64,000 nucleotides of DNA from Flavivirga amylovorans (GCF_030540875.1 NZ_JAUOEM010000003.1:248001-312000); one strand, 5' to 3'; shown: positions 1 to 8,463, numbered from the stretch's first letter. Program-made: numbers and translations. The notes: generated by a model from the sequence alone, not told the origin.

Positions 1-1
1 A

Positions 2-952
2 CCTTTAGCGCTGCAAGCTAAAGAAGGTTTAGGCTTAATAAACGGCACACAATTTATTTTAGCCCATGCTATTATTGGTTTGAATAAAATGGCATATTTA
101 TTAGATTTGGCAGATGTAGCTGGTGCGATGAGTATTGAAGGGTATCAAGGTAGTTCGTCTCCGTTTAGAGATGAATTGCATAAAATACGTCCTTTTAAAG
201 GTACTATTGAAGTGGCCGAAAGAATGTTTATGCTGCTTTATAAGTCACAGAATGTAGACTCGCATGAAAATTGTGAACGCGTTCAAGACCCTTATTCGAT
301 GCGTTGCATTCCTCAGGTACACGGCGCTTCCAGAAATGCCTATTACCATTTAAAGGAATTAGCAGAAATTGAAATGAATTCTGTAACCGATAATCCTATT
401 ATTTTAAGTGACACGGAAGCTATTTCCGGAGGAAACTTTCACGGACAACCTCTAGCCATGGCATTAGATTATGCTTCAATAGCCGCATCGGAATTAGGGA
501 ATATTTCAGATAGGAGATGTTATTTATTAATAGAAGGTAAGTTTGGCTTACCACGTTTATTAACTACAGGAGGCGGATTAAATTCTGGATTTATGATTCC
601 ACAGTATACAACAGCAGCTTTAGTAACAGAAAATAAATCATTATGCTTTCCGCCATCAGCAGATAGTATTCCAACATCCTTGGGACAAGAAGACCATGTG
701 TCTATGGGAAGTATTTCTGGCCGAAAATTCAATCAGATATTAGGGAATATTGACAAAATATTAGCTATAGAATTAATGTATGCTGCACAAGCTTTAGAAT
801 TTAGACGACCGAACACGTTTTCGGATATCATTGAAGAAAATTTTAAAATTATTAGAGAACGTGTCCCGAAATTAGAAGATGACAGAATTTTAAAAGACGA
901 TATTAATGCTGTGATTCAATTAGTTAAAAACCAAGCTTTCAATTTAAAGTAG
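2..952 (+). CDS. hutH: histidine ammonia-lyase, C-terminal part (5' cut by window edge)
   Basis: Histidine ammonia-lyase deaminates L-histidine to urocanate, the first step of histidine degradation in the cytoplasm. The reading frame is open from base 2, so the gene starts outside the window; about 316 C-terminal residues of a family that usually has about 500 are present. Visible family features are GLGLINGTQF near the edge, then GGNFHGQP and SLGQEDHVSMGS, which belong to the aromatic ammonia-lyase active-site cavity. The ASG triad that forms the MIO cofactor lies upstream and is not seen. An internal ATG at 80 is not the true start because the conserved GTQF stretch precedes it. Eight bases separate it from hutU, which indicates an operon. 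Confidence 0.95.
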   Translation, partial: PLALQAKEGLGLINGTQFILAHAIIGLNKMAYLLDLADVAGAMSIEGYQGSSSPFRDELHKIRPFKGTIEVAERMFMLLYKSQNVDSHENCERVQDPYSMRCIPQVHGASRNAYYHLKELAEIEMNSVTDNPIILSDTEAISGGNFHGQPLAMALDYASIAASELGNISDRRCYLLIEGKFGLPRLLTTGGGLNSGFMIPQYTTAALVTENKSLCFPPSADSIPTSLGQEDHVSMGSISGRKFNQILGNIDKILAIELMYAAQALEFRRPNTFSDIIEENFKIIRERVPKLEDDRILKDDINAVIQLVKNQAFNLK

Positions 953-960
953 ACAAATAG

Positions 961-2958
961 ATGACGTTTCAAGATCAAATATTGCAAGGAATTCCTCATG
1001 TTTTACCTGCTAAAAGAGCATATCCTTTGGATGCAAATAGAGCGCCAAAACGAAAAGATATTTTATCGGTAGAAGAAAAGCAATTAGCTGTTAGAAATGC
1101 ATTGCGTTATTTTCCAAAAGATTGGCATCAGGAACTTGCAGTTGAATTTGCTGAAGAGTTGAAAGAATATGGCAGAATTTATATGTATAGATTCAAACCA
1201 GATTACGATATATACGCCAGATCAATTTCAGAATACCCAGCTAAATCATCGCAGACTGCGGCTATCATGCTCATGATCCAAAATAATCTAGACCCTGCGG
1301 TAGCACAGCATCCAGAGGAATTAATAACCTATGGAGGCAATGGTGCTGTATTTCAAAATTGGGCACAATATCTTTTAGTGATGCAGTATTTAGCAGTCAT
1401 GACAGATGAGCAAACCTTGCATATGTATTCTGGTCACCCTATGGGATTATTTCCTTCTTCTAAAAATGCACCGAGAGTGATTGTAACGAATGGTATGATG
1501 ATCCCTAATTATTCACAACCAGATGATTGGGAAAAATTCAATGCCTTAGGTGTCACGCAATACGGGCAGATGACGGCAGGTTCATTTATGTACATAGGGC
1601 CTCAAGGGATTGTTCATGGCACTACAATTACAGTTATGAATGCGTTTCGTAAAATTTTACCAAAAGGGCAAGATTCAAAAGGAAAAATATTTTTGACTGC
1701 AGGATTAGGAGGTATGAGTGGCGCACAGCCAAAAGCGGGAAATATAGCAGGTTGTATTACTGTTTGTGCAGAAGTGAATCCAAAAGCAGCTACAAAGCGT
1801 TATGAGCAAGGATGGGTAGATGTATTAATTGACAATATAGAAGACTTAATTAGTAGAGTTCAAGAAGCACAAGTCAATAAAGAGGTTGTTTCTATAGCAT
1901 TTATAGGAAATGTGGTAGAGGTGTGGGAGCGATTTGATGAAGACAATATTTTTATTCATGTAGGATCAGATCAAACATCGTTGCACATTCCTTGGACGGG
2001 TGGTTACTATCCTGTTGATGTTTCATACGAAGAATCAAATCGATTAATTCGTGAAGAACCAGAAGTATTCAAAGAGAAAGTGCAGGCAACATTACGTAGA
2101 CATGCTTTAGCAATAAATAATCATGCTAAGAAAGGAACTTATTTTTTCGATTATGGGAATGCGTTTTTATTAGAATCCTCTAGAGCAGGAGCCGATGTGA
2201 TGGCGGAAAATGGTATTGATTTTAAGTATCCATCCTATGTTCAGGATATTTTAGGGCCTATGTGCTTTGATTATGGTTTCGGACCTTTTCGTTGGGTTTG
2301 TACTTCTGGAAAATCAGAAGACCTAGACAAGACAGACACTATCGCTGCAACTGTTTTGCAAAACATCATGGAAAAGGCACCTGAGGAAATTCAGTTGCAA
2401 ATGCAAGACAATATTACTTGGATTAAAAATGCGAAAAGAAATAAGATGGTTGTAGGCTCTCAAGCACGCATCTTATATGCAGATGCAGAAGGGCGTTCTA
2501 AGATAGCAGAAGCATTTAATAATGCTATTGAAGCGGGAGAAATTGGGCCAGTGGTTTTAGGAAGAGATCATCATGATGTAAGCGGAACAGATTCACCTTT
2601 TAGAGAGACCTCTAATATTTATGATGGTAGTAAATTTACAGCGGATATGGCTATTCATAATGTTATAGGTGATAGTTTTAGAGGCGCCACATGGGTATCT
2701 ATACACAATGGTGGAGGCGTAGGCTGGGGAGAGGTGATGAACGGCGGGTTCGGGATGTTGTTAGATGGTACACCAGAAGCGGAAGCACGTTTAAAAAGCA
2801 TGTTGTTTTACGATGTAAATAATGGAATTGCTCGTAGAAGCTGGGCTCGAAATAATGAAGCTATCTTTGCAATAAAGCGAGAAATGGAAAGAACACCCAA
2901 TTTAAAAGTAACAATCCCTAATTTAGTTGCGGATAACATACTTAACAATTTATTTTAA
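961..2958 (+). CDS. hutU: urocanate hydratase, long form
   Basis: Urocanase converts urocanate to imidazolone propionate using tightly bound NAD+; second step of histidine degradation. The NAD-binding signature GLGGMSGAQPKA lies at about residues 247-258, FGPFRWVCTSG near 440, and the C-terminal half has DHHDVSGTDSPFRETSN and HNGGGVGWGEVMNGG. At 665 residues it is about 110 longer than the proteobacterial enzyme (about 555). Its N-terminal region (NALRYFPKDWH, EYGRIYMYRF, NNLDPAVAQHPEELITYGG) resembles the vertebrate UROC1-type long form as I remember it. Translation begins at an ATG 8 bases after hutH, and the stop overlaps the hutI start (TAATG). Confidence 0.96.
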   Translation: MTFQDQILQGIPHVLPAKRAYPLDANRAPKRKDILSVEEKQLAVRNALRYFPKDWHQELAVEFAEELKEYGRIYMYRFKPDYDIYARSISEYPAKSSQTAAIMLMIQNNLDPAVAQHPEELITYGGNGAVFQNWAQYLLVMQYLAVMTDEQTLHMYSGHPMGLFPSSKNAPRVIVTNGMMIPNYSQPDDWEKFNALGVTQYGQMTAGSFMYIGPQGIVHGTTITVMNAFRKILPKGQDSKGKIFLTAGLGGMSGAQPKAGNIAGCITVCAEVNPKAATKRYEQGWVDVLIDNIEDLISRVQEAQVNKEVVSIAFIGNVVEVWERFDEDNIFIHVGSDQTSLHIPWTGGYYPVDVSYEESNRLIREEPEVFKEKVQATLRRHALAINNHAKKGTYFFDYGNAFLLESSRAGADVMAENGIDFKYPSYVQDILGPMCFDYGFGPFRWVCTSGKSEDLDKTDTIAATVLQNIMEKAPEEIQLQMQDNITWIKNAKRNKMVVGSQARILYADAEGRSKIAEAFNNAIEAGEIGPVVLGRDHHDVSGTDSPFRETSNIYDGSKFTADMAIHNVIGDSFRGATWVSIHNGGGVGWGEVMNGGFGMLLDGTPEAEARLKSMLFYDVNNGIARRSWARNNEAIFAIKREMERTPNLKVTIPNLVADNILNNLF

Positions 2959-4199
2959 TGGCTACATTATTCAAAAATATAAAAGAACTCATCCAAGTTC
3001 GTACAGAACCCATTCCTTTTGTAGCTGGAAAAGCTATGAGTGAGTTACCTACCATAAAAAATGCTTTTTTGGTTGTAGAGAATGGGTTGATTTTAGATTT
3101 CGGAACTATGGCAAGTTGCCCAAAAGCAGCATTTTCTGAAGTTATTGATGCTACTGGAAAAATGATATTACCATCTTGGTGTGATTCTCATACGCATATT
3201 GTCTATGCAGGAAACCGTGAAGGTGAATTTGTAGACCGAATAAAAGGATTATCTTATGAAGACATTGCGGCTAATGGTGGTGGGATATTGAACTCAGCTA
3301 AAAAATTACAAGACACTTCGGAAGAAGAATTATACCAACAAAGTAAGGAACGTTTAGAAGACGTTATTAAATTAGGTACAGGAGCTATTGAGATTAAATC
3401 CGGGTATGGTCTCACTACTGAAGCTGAATTAAAAATGTTACGTGTTATTAAGCGTTTAAAAGAGAATTATCCTATTGAAGTTAAAGCTACTTTTTTAGGC
3501 GCACATGCTGTGCCTACAGAATACAAAGGAAATAAAGACGCCTATTTAAAATTATTAGTAGAAGATACACTTCCAAAAATAGCTAAAGAAAATCTAGCAG
3601 AATACATCGATGTTTTTTGTGAAACAGGTTACTTTTCTGTGGCAGATGCAGAATTGATTTTAAAAGAAGGAAAAAAATATGGATTGATACCAAAAATTCA
3701 TGTGAATCAATTTACAGCAATAGGAGGTATTCAGGCGGGAGTCAATCATAATGCTTTATCTGTAGATCATTTAGAAGTGATGCGTGATGAAGATATTGAA
3801 GCTCTTAAAAGCACGGATACCATGCCTGTGTCTTTGCCAAGTTGCTCTTATTTCTTAAGTATCCCATATACGCCAGCTCGTAACATGATTGATGCTGGTT
3901 TACCATTAGCATTAGCAACTGATTATAACCCAGGTTCAACACCATCAGGAAATATGAATTTTGTAGTGGCTACTGCTTGTATAAAAATGAAGATGACGCC
4001 AGAAGAGGCTATCAATGCAGCTACTTTAAATGGCGCTTATGCTATGGGGTTAGAGGGAAAAGTTGGATCTATAACTAAAGGAAAACAAGCTAATTTAATA
4101 CTTACTAAACCAATCAATTCTTACGGGTTTATTCTATATTCGTTCGGTGCTAATCAGATTGAAAAAGTCTATTTGAAAGGGAAAGAAATTAGTATTTAG
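2958..4199 (+). CDS. hutI: imidazolonepropionase
   Basis: Imidazolonepropionase hydrolyses imidazolone-5-propionate to N-formimino-L-glutamate, the third step of the Hut pathway. It is an amidohydrolase-superfamily protein of 413 residues, the usual length. The metal-binding HxH is in CDSHTHIVYAGNR (about residue 78); IKSGYGLT, HVNQFTAIGG and ATDYNPGSTPSGNM (about residue 320, with the metal-ligand Asp) match the family. The start codon overlaps the hutU stop by one base, implying translational coupling. No formimidoylglutamase (hutG) or other Hut gene follows, so the fourth step must be encoded upstream of the window or elsewhere. Confidence 0.96.
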   Translation: MATLFKNIKELIQVRTEPIPFVAGKAMSELPTIKNAFLVVENGLILDFGTMASCPKAAFSEVIDATGKMILPSWCDSHTHIVYAGNREGEFVDRIKGLSYEDIAANGGGILNSAKKLQDTSEEELYQQSKERLEDVIKLGTGAIEIKSGYGLTTEAELKMLRVIKRLKENYPIEVKATFLGAHAVPTEYKGNKDAYLKLLVEDTLPKIAKENLAEYIDVFCETGYFSVADAELILKEGKKYGLIPKIHVNQFTAIGGIQAGVNHNALSVDHLEVMRDEDIEALKSTDTMPVSLPSCSYFLSIPYTPARNMIDAGLPLALATDYNPGSTPSGNMNFVVATACIKMKMTPEEAINAATLNGAYAMGLEGKVGSITKGKQANLILTKPINSYGFILYSFGANQIEKVYLKGKEISI

Positions 4200-4226
4200 T
4201 ACAATGAATTGTTTGTCATTTTTTAT

Positions 4227-4375
4227 GTGATTTCCCACATTCGTTCGAAATGAATGACTCGGAACGTAATTAAGTTTAGTGGTCAATGTCGACAGTAGGA
4301 GACATCGTATTGTGAATTTTGACAAAACGAAGGTGTCATTTATTAATGTCTCAGTCGTTCCTCATTTGACATGAT
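4227..4375. repeat. decayed REP-like intergenic repeat after the hut operon
   Basis: The space between hutI and the convergent cyclotransferase gene contains a hairpin at 4238-4256 (CATTCGTT / AATGAATG, one G-T pair, 3-base loop). Read on the minus strand, its surroundings give a GTCATT...GAACGAATG...GAAATC pattern. A second GTCATT..CGTTCCTC..TTTGACA block lies at 4335-4372. These resemble the GTCATTnnGAACGAAGTGAnGAATCTC arms commonly scattered between flavobacterial genes; a clearer copy is present at 40091-40180. Sequence drift is strong, so assignment is tentative. It may also serve as the transcription end for both convergent genes, although there is no good T-run. Confidence 0.45.
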
Positions 4376-4385
4376 GACTAGTGAA

Positions 4386-5423
4386 CTACTTCTCAATAAC
4401 TTCTACTTCAAATAATTTATCCCAGTATTTACCCGTTACAAAAATGGTATTCCTTTTTGGGTTATAAGCGATGCCATTAAGGACATCTAATTTTTCATGT
4501 TGAGTAACCAATTTTTTAAGAGGAGAAAAGTTAATAACACCCGTAACAGCTCCATTTTTTGGGTTAATAATAGCTACACCATCTTTTTGATAGCGATTAG
4601 TATATATTTTTCCGTTGATCCATTCCATTTCATTGATACCTACAATTTTTCCTTTGTTAGTATATACTTGAATGTATGATTCTTCAACTAAAGTTTCAGA
4701 ATTTAGTAACCATATTTTTTCTGTACCATCACTTTTATAAATAATATTTTCGTTGTTACATAATCCCCAACCTTCTTTGCTATTTCCGTATTTGAAGCTA
4801 CTTATTTTATCAAACGAATTTACATCGTAAACAAAACCAGTACCTTCTTTCCATGTTAATTGATATATTTTATCATTTAAAATAGTTAGTCCTTCACCAA
4901 AATATTCATCTGCCAAATCAATGTTTTTAATAATTTTACCCGTTTTATAATCAATTTTTCTAAGCTTAGATTTTTTATATCGCCCCGTACTTTCATATAA
5001 TGTATCATTAAAGAATTCAATTCCTTGCGTGTAAGAAGAGATATCGTGCGGGTATTCATTAATAATTTTGTAGCTATAAATTTTTGGTGGCGTATCATTT
5101 AATATAGTGACAGTTGAACTAACTGTTTCTTTTTCGTTACCATTAAAATACACTATAGATTCAATAGTCTGTTTTCCTAACTTAAAATTAGCCAGTTGAA
5201 TAGTTTCATTAACCTTAATTCCATCGAGAGTATAAGAAACAGAATCTATAATATGCTTTTTTTTGTTTTCTAAAGACAGAGATAAGCTCTTATTATTAGA
5301 AATATCACCTTTAATAGCATTTGTTTTTATAGAAAATGCGCTTTTATTTTTACCAGAATTTGGACCACAAGATAGAATTAACCCTCCTAAAAATATGATT
5401 AATAGATACTTGAATATTTTCAT
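4386..5423 (-). CDS. glutaminyl-peptide cyclotransferase-like lipoprotein
   Basis: This protein belongs to the bacterial/plant type glutamine cyclotransferase family (five-bladed propeller), which forms N-terminal pyroglutamate on exported peptides. The N-terminus is a lipoprotein signal with lipobox LSCG (Cys about 19), so it should sit in the envelope. Residues about 30-110 form an Ig-like or accessory region; the enzyme domain runs from about 115 to 345 with SYTQGIEF, STGRYKKSKLR, FGEGLTIL, QLTWKEGTGFVYD, EGWGLC, NEMEWINGKIYTNRY and LNGIAYN, all typical propeller motifs. It is a stand-alone gene convergent with hutI. The family call is strong; the native substrates are unknown. Confidence 0.88.
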   Translation of the reverse strand: MKIFKYLLIIFLGGLILSCGPNSGKNKSAFSIKTNAIKGDISNNKSLSLSLENKKKHIIDSVSYTLDGIKVNETIQLANFKLGKQTIESIVYFNGNEKETVSSTVTILNDTPPKIYSYKIINEYPHDISSYTQGIEFFNDTLYESTGRYKKSKLRKIDYKTGKIIKNIDLADEYFGEGLTILNDKIYQLTWKEGTGFVYDVNSFDKISSFKYGNSKEGWGLCNNENIIYKSDGTEKIWLLNSETLVEESYIQVYTNKGKIVGINEMEWINGKIYTNRYQKDGVAIINPKNGAVTGVINFSPLKKLVTQHEKLDVLNGIAYNPKRNTIFVTGKYWDKLFEVEVIEK

Positions 5424-5477
5424 TACTAAATTTTAATTTGAAGCAAGATATTTATTTAAAATCAGTTTAAAAAATCA

Positions 5478-5507
5478 TTGTGAAAATTTTAAAAGATTGT
5501 ATCTTTG
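5478..5507 (+). promoter_or_regulatory. Bacteroidota-type promoter of the SRP RNA gene
   Basis: TTG at 5478-5480, a 19-base spacer, then TATCTTTG at 5500-5507, an exact fit to the Bacteroidota sigma-A consensus TTG-N19/21-TAnnTTTG. It lies about 5 bases before the first base of the SRP RNA stem, which is where initiation would be expected. Confidence 0.75.
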
Positions 5508-5511
5508 CATC

Positions 5512-5605
5512 GGCAAGTCCTACACAACCAGCTCCTGTTGAATCCTCCAGGTCGGGAACGAAGCAAAGGTATACGGTCGTAGCGGTGTGATGTAGGTAGC
5601 TTGCC
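5512..5605 (+). ncRNA. ffs: 4.5S signal recognition particle RNA, small bacterial type
   Basis: This is the RNA of the signal recognition particle, which with Ffh directs nascent membrane and secretory proteins to FtsY. The ends pair (GGCAAG 5512-5517 with CTTGCC 5600-5605), and the apical part carries the conserved SRP motif as CCAGGTCGGGAACGAAGCA at about 5548-5566, containing the GGAA-type tetraloop and the asymmetric Ffh-binding internal loop. The length of about 94 bases fits the short Alu-less bacterial form. A T-run (5606-5612) follows directly, as expected for a factor-independent end. The promoter upstream agrees with the 5' end. Confidence 0.9.
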
Positions 5606-5618
5606 TTTTTTTGTACAA

Positions 5619-5665
5619 TAAACTTAAATCTTGAAAGCTTTAGCGACTCAAGATTTTTTAGTTTA
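5619..5665 (+). terminator. second terminator hairpin behind the SRP RNA
   Basis: AAATCTTGA at 5626-5634 pairs with TCAAGATTT at 5648-5656, and the flanking TAAACT (5619-5624) pairs with AGTTTA (5660-5665) across a small bulge; the descending arm includes a T6 run. It lies 13 bases after the SRP RNA end, so it probably acts as a back-up terminator protecting the SDR gene from SRP RNA read-through. Confidence 0.6.
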
Positions 5666-5705
5666 ATGTATACCTATGAAGATGGTAATCTTTTAATTTT
5701 AATTG

Positions 5706-5713
5706 TATTTTTG
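5706..5713 (+). promoter_or_regulatory. -7 element of the SDR gene promoter
   Basis: TATTTTTG matches TAnnTTTG and lies 19 bases before the SDR start codon. No TTG is present at the expected -33 distance, so this is only a partial match. Confidence 0.35.
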
Positions 5714-5732
5714 ATACTTTAATTATTTAAAA

Positions 5733-6536
5733 ATGTCTAAAGTTGTTTTAATAACAGGAGCTTCCTCTGGAATCGGAAAGTGTATTGGAGAATACCTAAT
5801 CCAAAAAGACTTTATTGTGTATGGAACCAGTAGGAATCCTGATAAATATAAAGATAGTAAGTTTCCAATTTTAGCATTAAATGTTAAAGAGAACAACACC
5901 ATACTAAAAACAGTGAATACTGTTATTGAAAAAGAAGGACGATTGGACGTTGTCATAAATAATGCAGGGGCTGGTATAACTGGGCCCATTGAAGAAACAC
6001 CAGAAGTGGAAATTAAGAACAATTTTGAGACAAATTTTTTTGGTCCCATTAATGTTATTAAAGCTGTACTGCCGCAAATGCGCGAGCAACAATCTGGTTT
6101 AATTATAAACATAACATCAATCGCTGGCTATATGGGATTACCTTATCGAGGTATTTATAGTGCAAGCAAAGGAGCTTTAGAACTTTTAACTGAAGCTTTT
6201 AGAATGGAACTTAAAGGGTTTAATATTAAAATGACTAATGTTGCCCCTGGTGATTTTGCTACAAACATTGCTGCAGGGCGTTATCATGCACCACTTCTTG
6301 AAACATCTCCATACCTAAAACCATATGGGGATACATTAAATTTAATGGACGAACACGTAGATAACGGAAGTAATCCAAATGTAATGGCTCAGGCTATATA
6401 TAAAATTATAAATACCAGCGATCCTAAAGTACATTACAAAATAGGGGAGTTCATGCAAAAATTCTCAATTGTTTTAAAACGAATATTACCAGACAAGGTT
6501 TATGAAAAGCTATTAATGAGCCATTATAAATTATAA
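5733..6536 (+). CDS. short-chain dehydrogenase/reductase (SDR) family oxidoreductase
   Basis: A classical SDR oxidoreductase of 267 residues with a Rossmann fold. The nucleotide-binding TGASSGIGK is at residues 8-16, NNAGAG at about 76-81, the catalytic Ser in ITSIAGY at about 130 and the catalytic YSASK near 142-146; NVAPGDFAT follows. A basic SRNP after the second beta strand suggests NADP(H) preference (inference). The C-terminal extension to residue 267 is longer than in FabG-like members and resembles SDRs acting on lipids or ketosteroids, but the substrate cannot be read from sequence. It is followed 51 bases later by a small lipoprotein gene on the same strand. Confidence 0.9.
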   Translation: MSKVVLITGASSGIGKCIGEYLIQKDFIVYGTSRNPDKYKDSKFPILALNVKENNTILKTVNTVIEKEGRLDVVINNAGAGITGPIEETPEVEIKNNFETNFFGPINVIKAVLPQMREQQSGLIINITSIAGYMGLPYRGIYSASKGALELLTEAFRMELKGFNIKMTNVAPGDFATNIAAGRYHAPLLETSPYLKPYGDTLNLMDEHVDNGSNPNVMAQAIYKIINTSDPKVHYKIGEFMQKFSIVLKRILPDKVYEKLLMSHYKL

Positions 6537-6587
6537 AGTGTTTTTTCGGCATATTATTTGATAAATATTGTTTTTAAACATCATATT

Positions 6588-6998
6588 ATGAAACGATATT
6601 TACCTATAATTCTTTTAGCTTTCCTTTTCTCTTTTAGTGGTTGTGATGATGCATTAGATTGTATTTTTAATGTAAGACCAGATTTGCATGATAAAACTTT
6701 GGCATTAGGATTTGTAGATGAATACTATTCAGAAATTATTACTGCGGACATTAAAAATGAAGTAAATGATAATGATTATGATTACTATTTCGATGTTACG
6801 GGAAGGCTTCCAGAAGGGATAGAAGTATTTTATAACCGACGTAGAGAGGTCGTTATTAAAGGAACTCCTGTTGAAGCTGGTCGTTTTAATATTGAAGTAT
6901 ACCTAGAAGTAACACCTTATTATGACGAACACGGAAGAATTAATGGGCCACTATGCTCCGATAATACCTCCAATTCGTACCTCCTTGTGATTCGATAA
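6588..6998 (+). CDS. small lipoprotein with putative Ig-like domain
   Basis: A 136-residue protein of unknown function. I place the start at the ATG at 6588, because MKRYLPIILLAFLFS followed by SGCDD is a complete lipoprotein signal; a TTG at 6558 would add ten residues in front of it. The remainder, about residues 40-130, contains GRLPEGIEVFYN and VIKGTPVEAGRFNIEVYLEV, the pattern of the putative-Ig (He_PIG-like) beta-sandwich domains. It is probably anchored to the envelope. It may be co-transcribed with the SDR gene (51-base gap) and ends seven bases before a convergent gene. Confidence 0.75.
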   Translation: MKRYLPIILLAFLFSFSGCDDALDCIFNVRPDLHDKTLALGFVDEYYSEIITADIKNEVNDNDYDYYFDVTGRLPEGIEVFYNRRREVVIKGTPVEAGRFNIEVYLEVTPYYDEHGRINGPLCSDNTSNSYLLVIR

Positions 6999-7005
6999 TT
7001 TTCTC

Positions 7006-8427
7006 TTAGCGATTTATTAAATCTAAAAGTTGTTTCTCAAATTTTATAGAAAAAATATTTGTATTATTATTTACTATTTTTTTGTTTTGATCAACAATCA
7101 TCACTTTAGTCATTGGGTAAATAGCTAAAGCTCTAGAAGCCTCTTTTGGGTTTTTAAATGTATATTCATTTTTGCTGGAAAATCTATATTTCTTCAATGA
7201 TTTTTTCGGTTTTTCTAAACCATAATCATCAATATTGATGGTAATGAATACAACTTCTGGGTATTTTTTTTCTAGCTCTTTAAGCTTTTTATGGCTGTCT
7301 TTAAAATGTTTATGAAAAGTATGTGACCAAAAGCTAATAGCAGTGGGAGATTTTATAATTGAATTAATATCAAACTCAACATTTTCATAATTAATAAGTT
7401 TAATATCTGGAAAGTTAGAACCAATCTTAAGATTATTTAAAGCGTTAGTAAAGCTTGTAAGTTCTTTTTTTCCTTTTTTACTCTTAGTTTTATTTAAGTA
7501 AGACTTTAAAACTACATTATTATTTTCTATATTTTTGTTTTTAGAAATATAGTTTATTGTTAATTCATAAAGCAATTCATCTTTAATAGAGGTATTGGTT
7601 ACTAAACTGTCAATAAGCTTCAGTCTGTCCAAATTATAACATAATGAATATCTGTTAAAGTGTTCATCATTAGAATGTATGCCGTGTTCTATTAAAGAAA
7701 GATTGCTAAAAGTATATCTTAAAAATTTATTGTATTTATAATAATGAATAGATAAATCATCATTATAATTAATATCTTTTCTATAATTATAAAAATCTTC
7801 TGGAAGCGATTTTAAAATAGCTACTTTATCCTTACCGTAGTGAACAAACGGATATATTTCTTTACTGGAGTAATAGTCATAGTCTATATTTGCCAATGCT
7901 ATTTTTTCAAATAGAGGAGACACTTTATGTCTGCTTTTAAAAGACTTAAAACTTTTTACTTTTAGAGACCTTAATGAATCTATACGGTTTTGATAAATAG
8001 TTGGGGTTAACTGACAAAGTTTAAAAATGTATTTTTCTTCAATTTCGTTTTCTAAAAACTCATTTATTAAATAATTATTTTTTTTAGCACCTTTACCAGT
8101 AAAAACAAGAGATTCATCAAAATCTAAAGTATTTAATCTAAATAACACACTGTCTTTTGGTTCTAACAGTATCATTTGATATTCATAACCATGCCTGAAG
8201 GAATACAGACCTTCTTCTAAATTATTAACTTTGTATAAAAACCTGTTTCTATTATCAAGTTTTATAGTATCAATAATGGCTTCAGTCTTGAATAATACGA
8301 CATAATTAGTAGTAGGATTAATAATTTCACCGCCTATATAGGCATAACGATCCTTTATGTCACTTGTATCCTTGCAACTGGAAAGTGCCAATAATACTAG
8401 TAATATTGCTGAAAAGTATAACTTCAT
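7006..8427 (-). CDS. thioredoxin-fold lipoprotein without redox cysteines
   Basis: A 473-residue lipoprotein. I place the start at the ATG ending at 8427, because MKLYFSAILLVLLAL followed by SSCKD is a lipobox signal; the open frame extends 48 codons further without family features. The N-terminal part (about 25-110) looks like the DUF4369-type region that precedes thioredoxin domains in Bacteroidota; the middle is helical and charged. Residues about 345-473 look like a TlpA/AhpC-type thioredoxin fold (GSNFPDIKLINYENVEF, TAISFWSHTFHKHFKD, VVFITINID, YPMTKVMIVDQNKKIV). The CxxC expected after the SFW strand is replaced by SHTFHK, so it cannot act as a classical disulfide reductase. It may be a binding or structural member of the family. 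Confidence 0.72.
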   Translation of the reverse strand: MKLYFSAILLVLLALSSCKDTSDIKDRYAYIGGEIINPTTNYVVLFKTEAIIDTIKLDNRNRFLYKVNNLEEGLYSFRHGYEYQMILLEPKDSVLFRLNTLDFDESLVFTGKGAKKNNYLINEFLENEIEEKYIFKLCQLTPTIYQNRIDSLRSLKVKSFKSFKSRHKVSPLFEKIALANIDYDYYSSKEIYPFVHYGKDKVAILKSLPEDFYNYRKDINYNDDLSIHYYKYNKFLRYTFSNLSLIEHGIHSNDEHFNRYSLCYNLDRLKLIDSLVTNTSIKDELLYELTINYISKNKNIENNNVVLKSYLNKTKSKKGKKELTSFTNALNNLKIGSNFPDIKLINYENVEFDINSIIKSPTAISFWSHTFHKHFKDSHKKLKELEKKYPEVVFITINIDDYGLEKPKKSLKKYRFSSKNEYTFKNPKEASRALAIYPMTKVMIVDQNKKIVNNNTNIFSIKFEKQLLDLINR

Positions 8428-8455
8428 AAAAATCCCCCGATAGTATTTAATAGTA

Positions 8456-8463
8456 CAAAAATA
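8456..8463 (-). promoter_or_regulatory. -7 element upstream of the thioredoxin-fold lipoprotein gene
   Basis: On the minus strand this reads TATTTTTG, matching TAnnTTTG, 28 bases before the chosen ATG at 8427. Its position inside the longer open frame supports the shorter start. No clear TTG is seen at the -33 distance. Confidence 0.4.

Noticed and set aside
520-732. Open frame of 70 codons on the minus strand within hutH
   Set aside because: Antisense to conserved hutH sequence, with no family features; a shadow frame.
4134-4325. 63-codon minus-strand frame at the end of hutI
   Set aside because: It overlaps the hutI 3' end and the REP-like element, and its sequence resembles no protein family.
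4200-4385. hutG or another short hut gene after hutI
   Set aside because: No open frame with arginase-family motifs exists in this interval.
5512-5605. tRNA gene considered because of the paired ends
   Set aside because: The apical GGTCGGGAACGAAGCA motif, lack of cloverleaf arms and of a T-loop GTTCGA identify SRP RNA instead.
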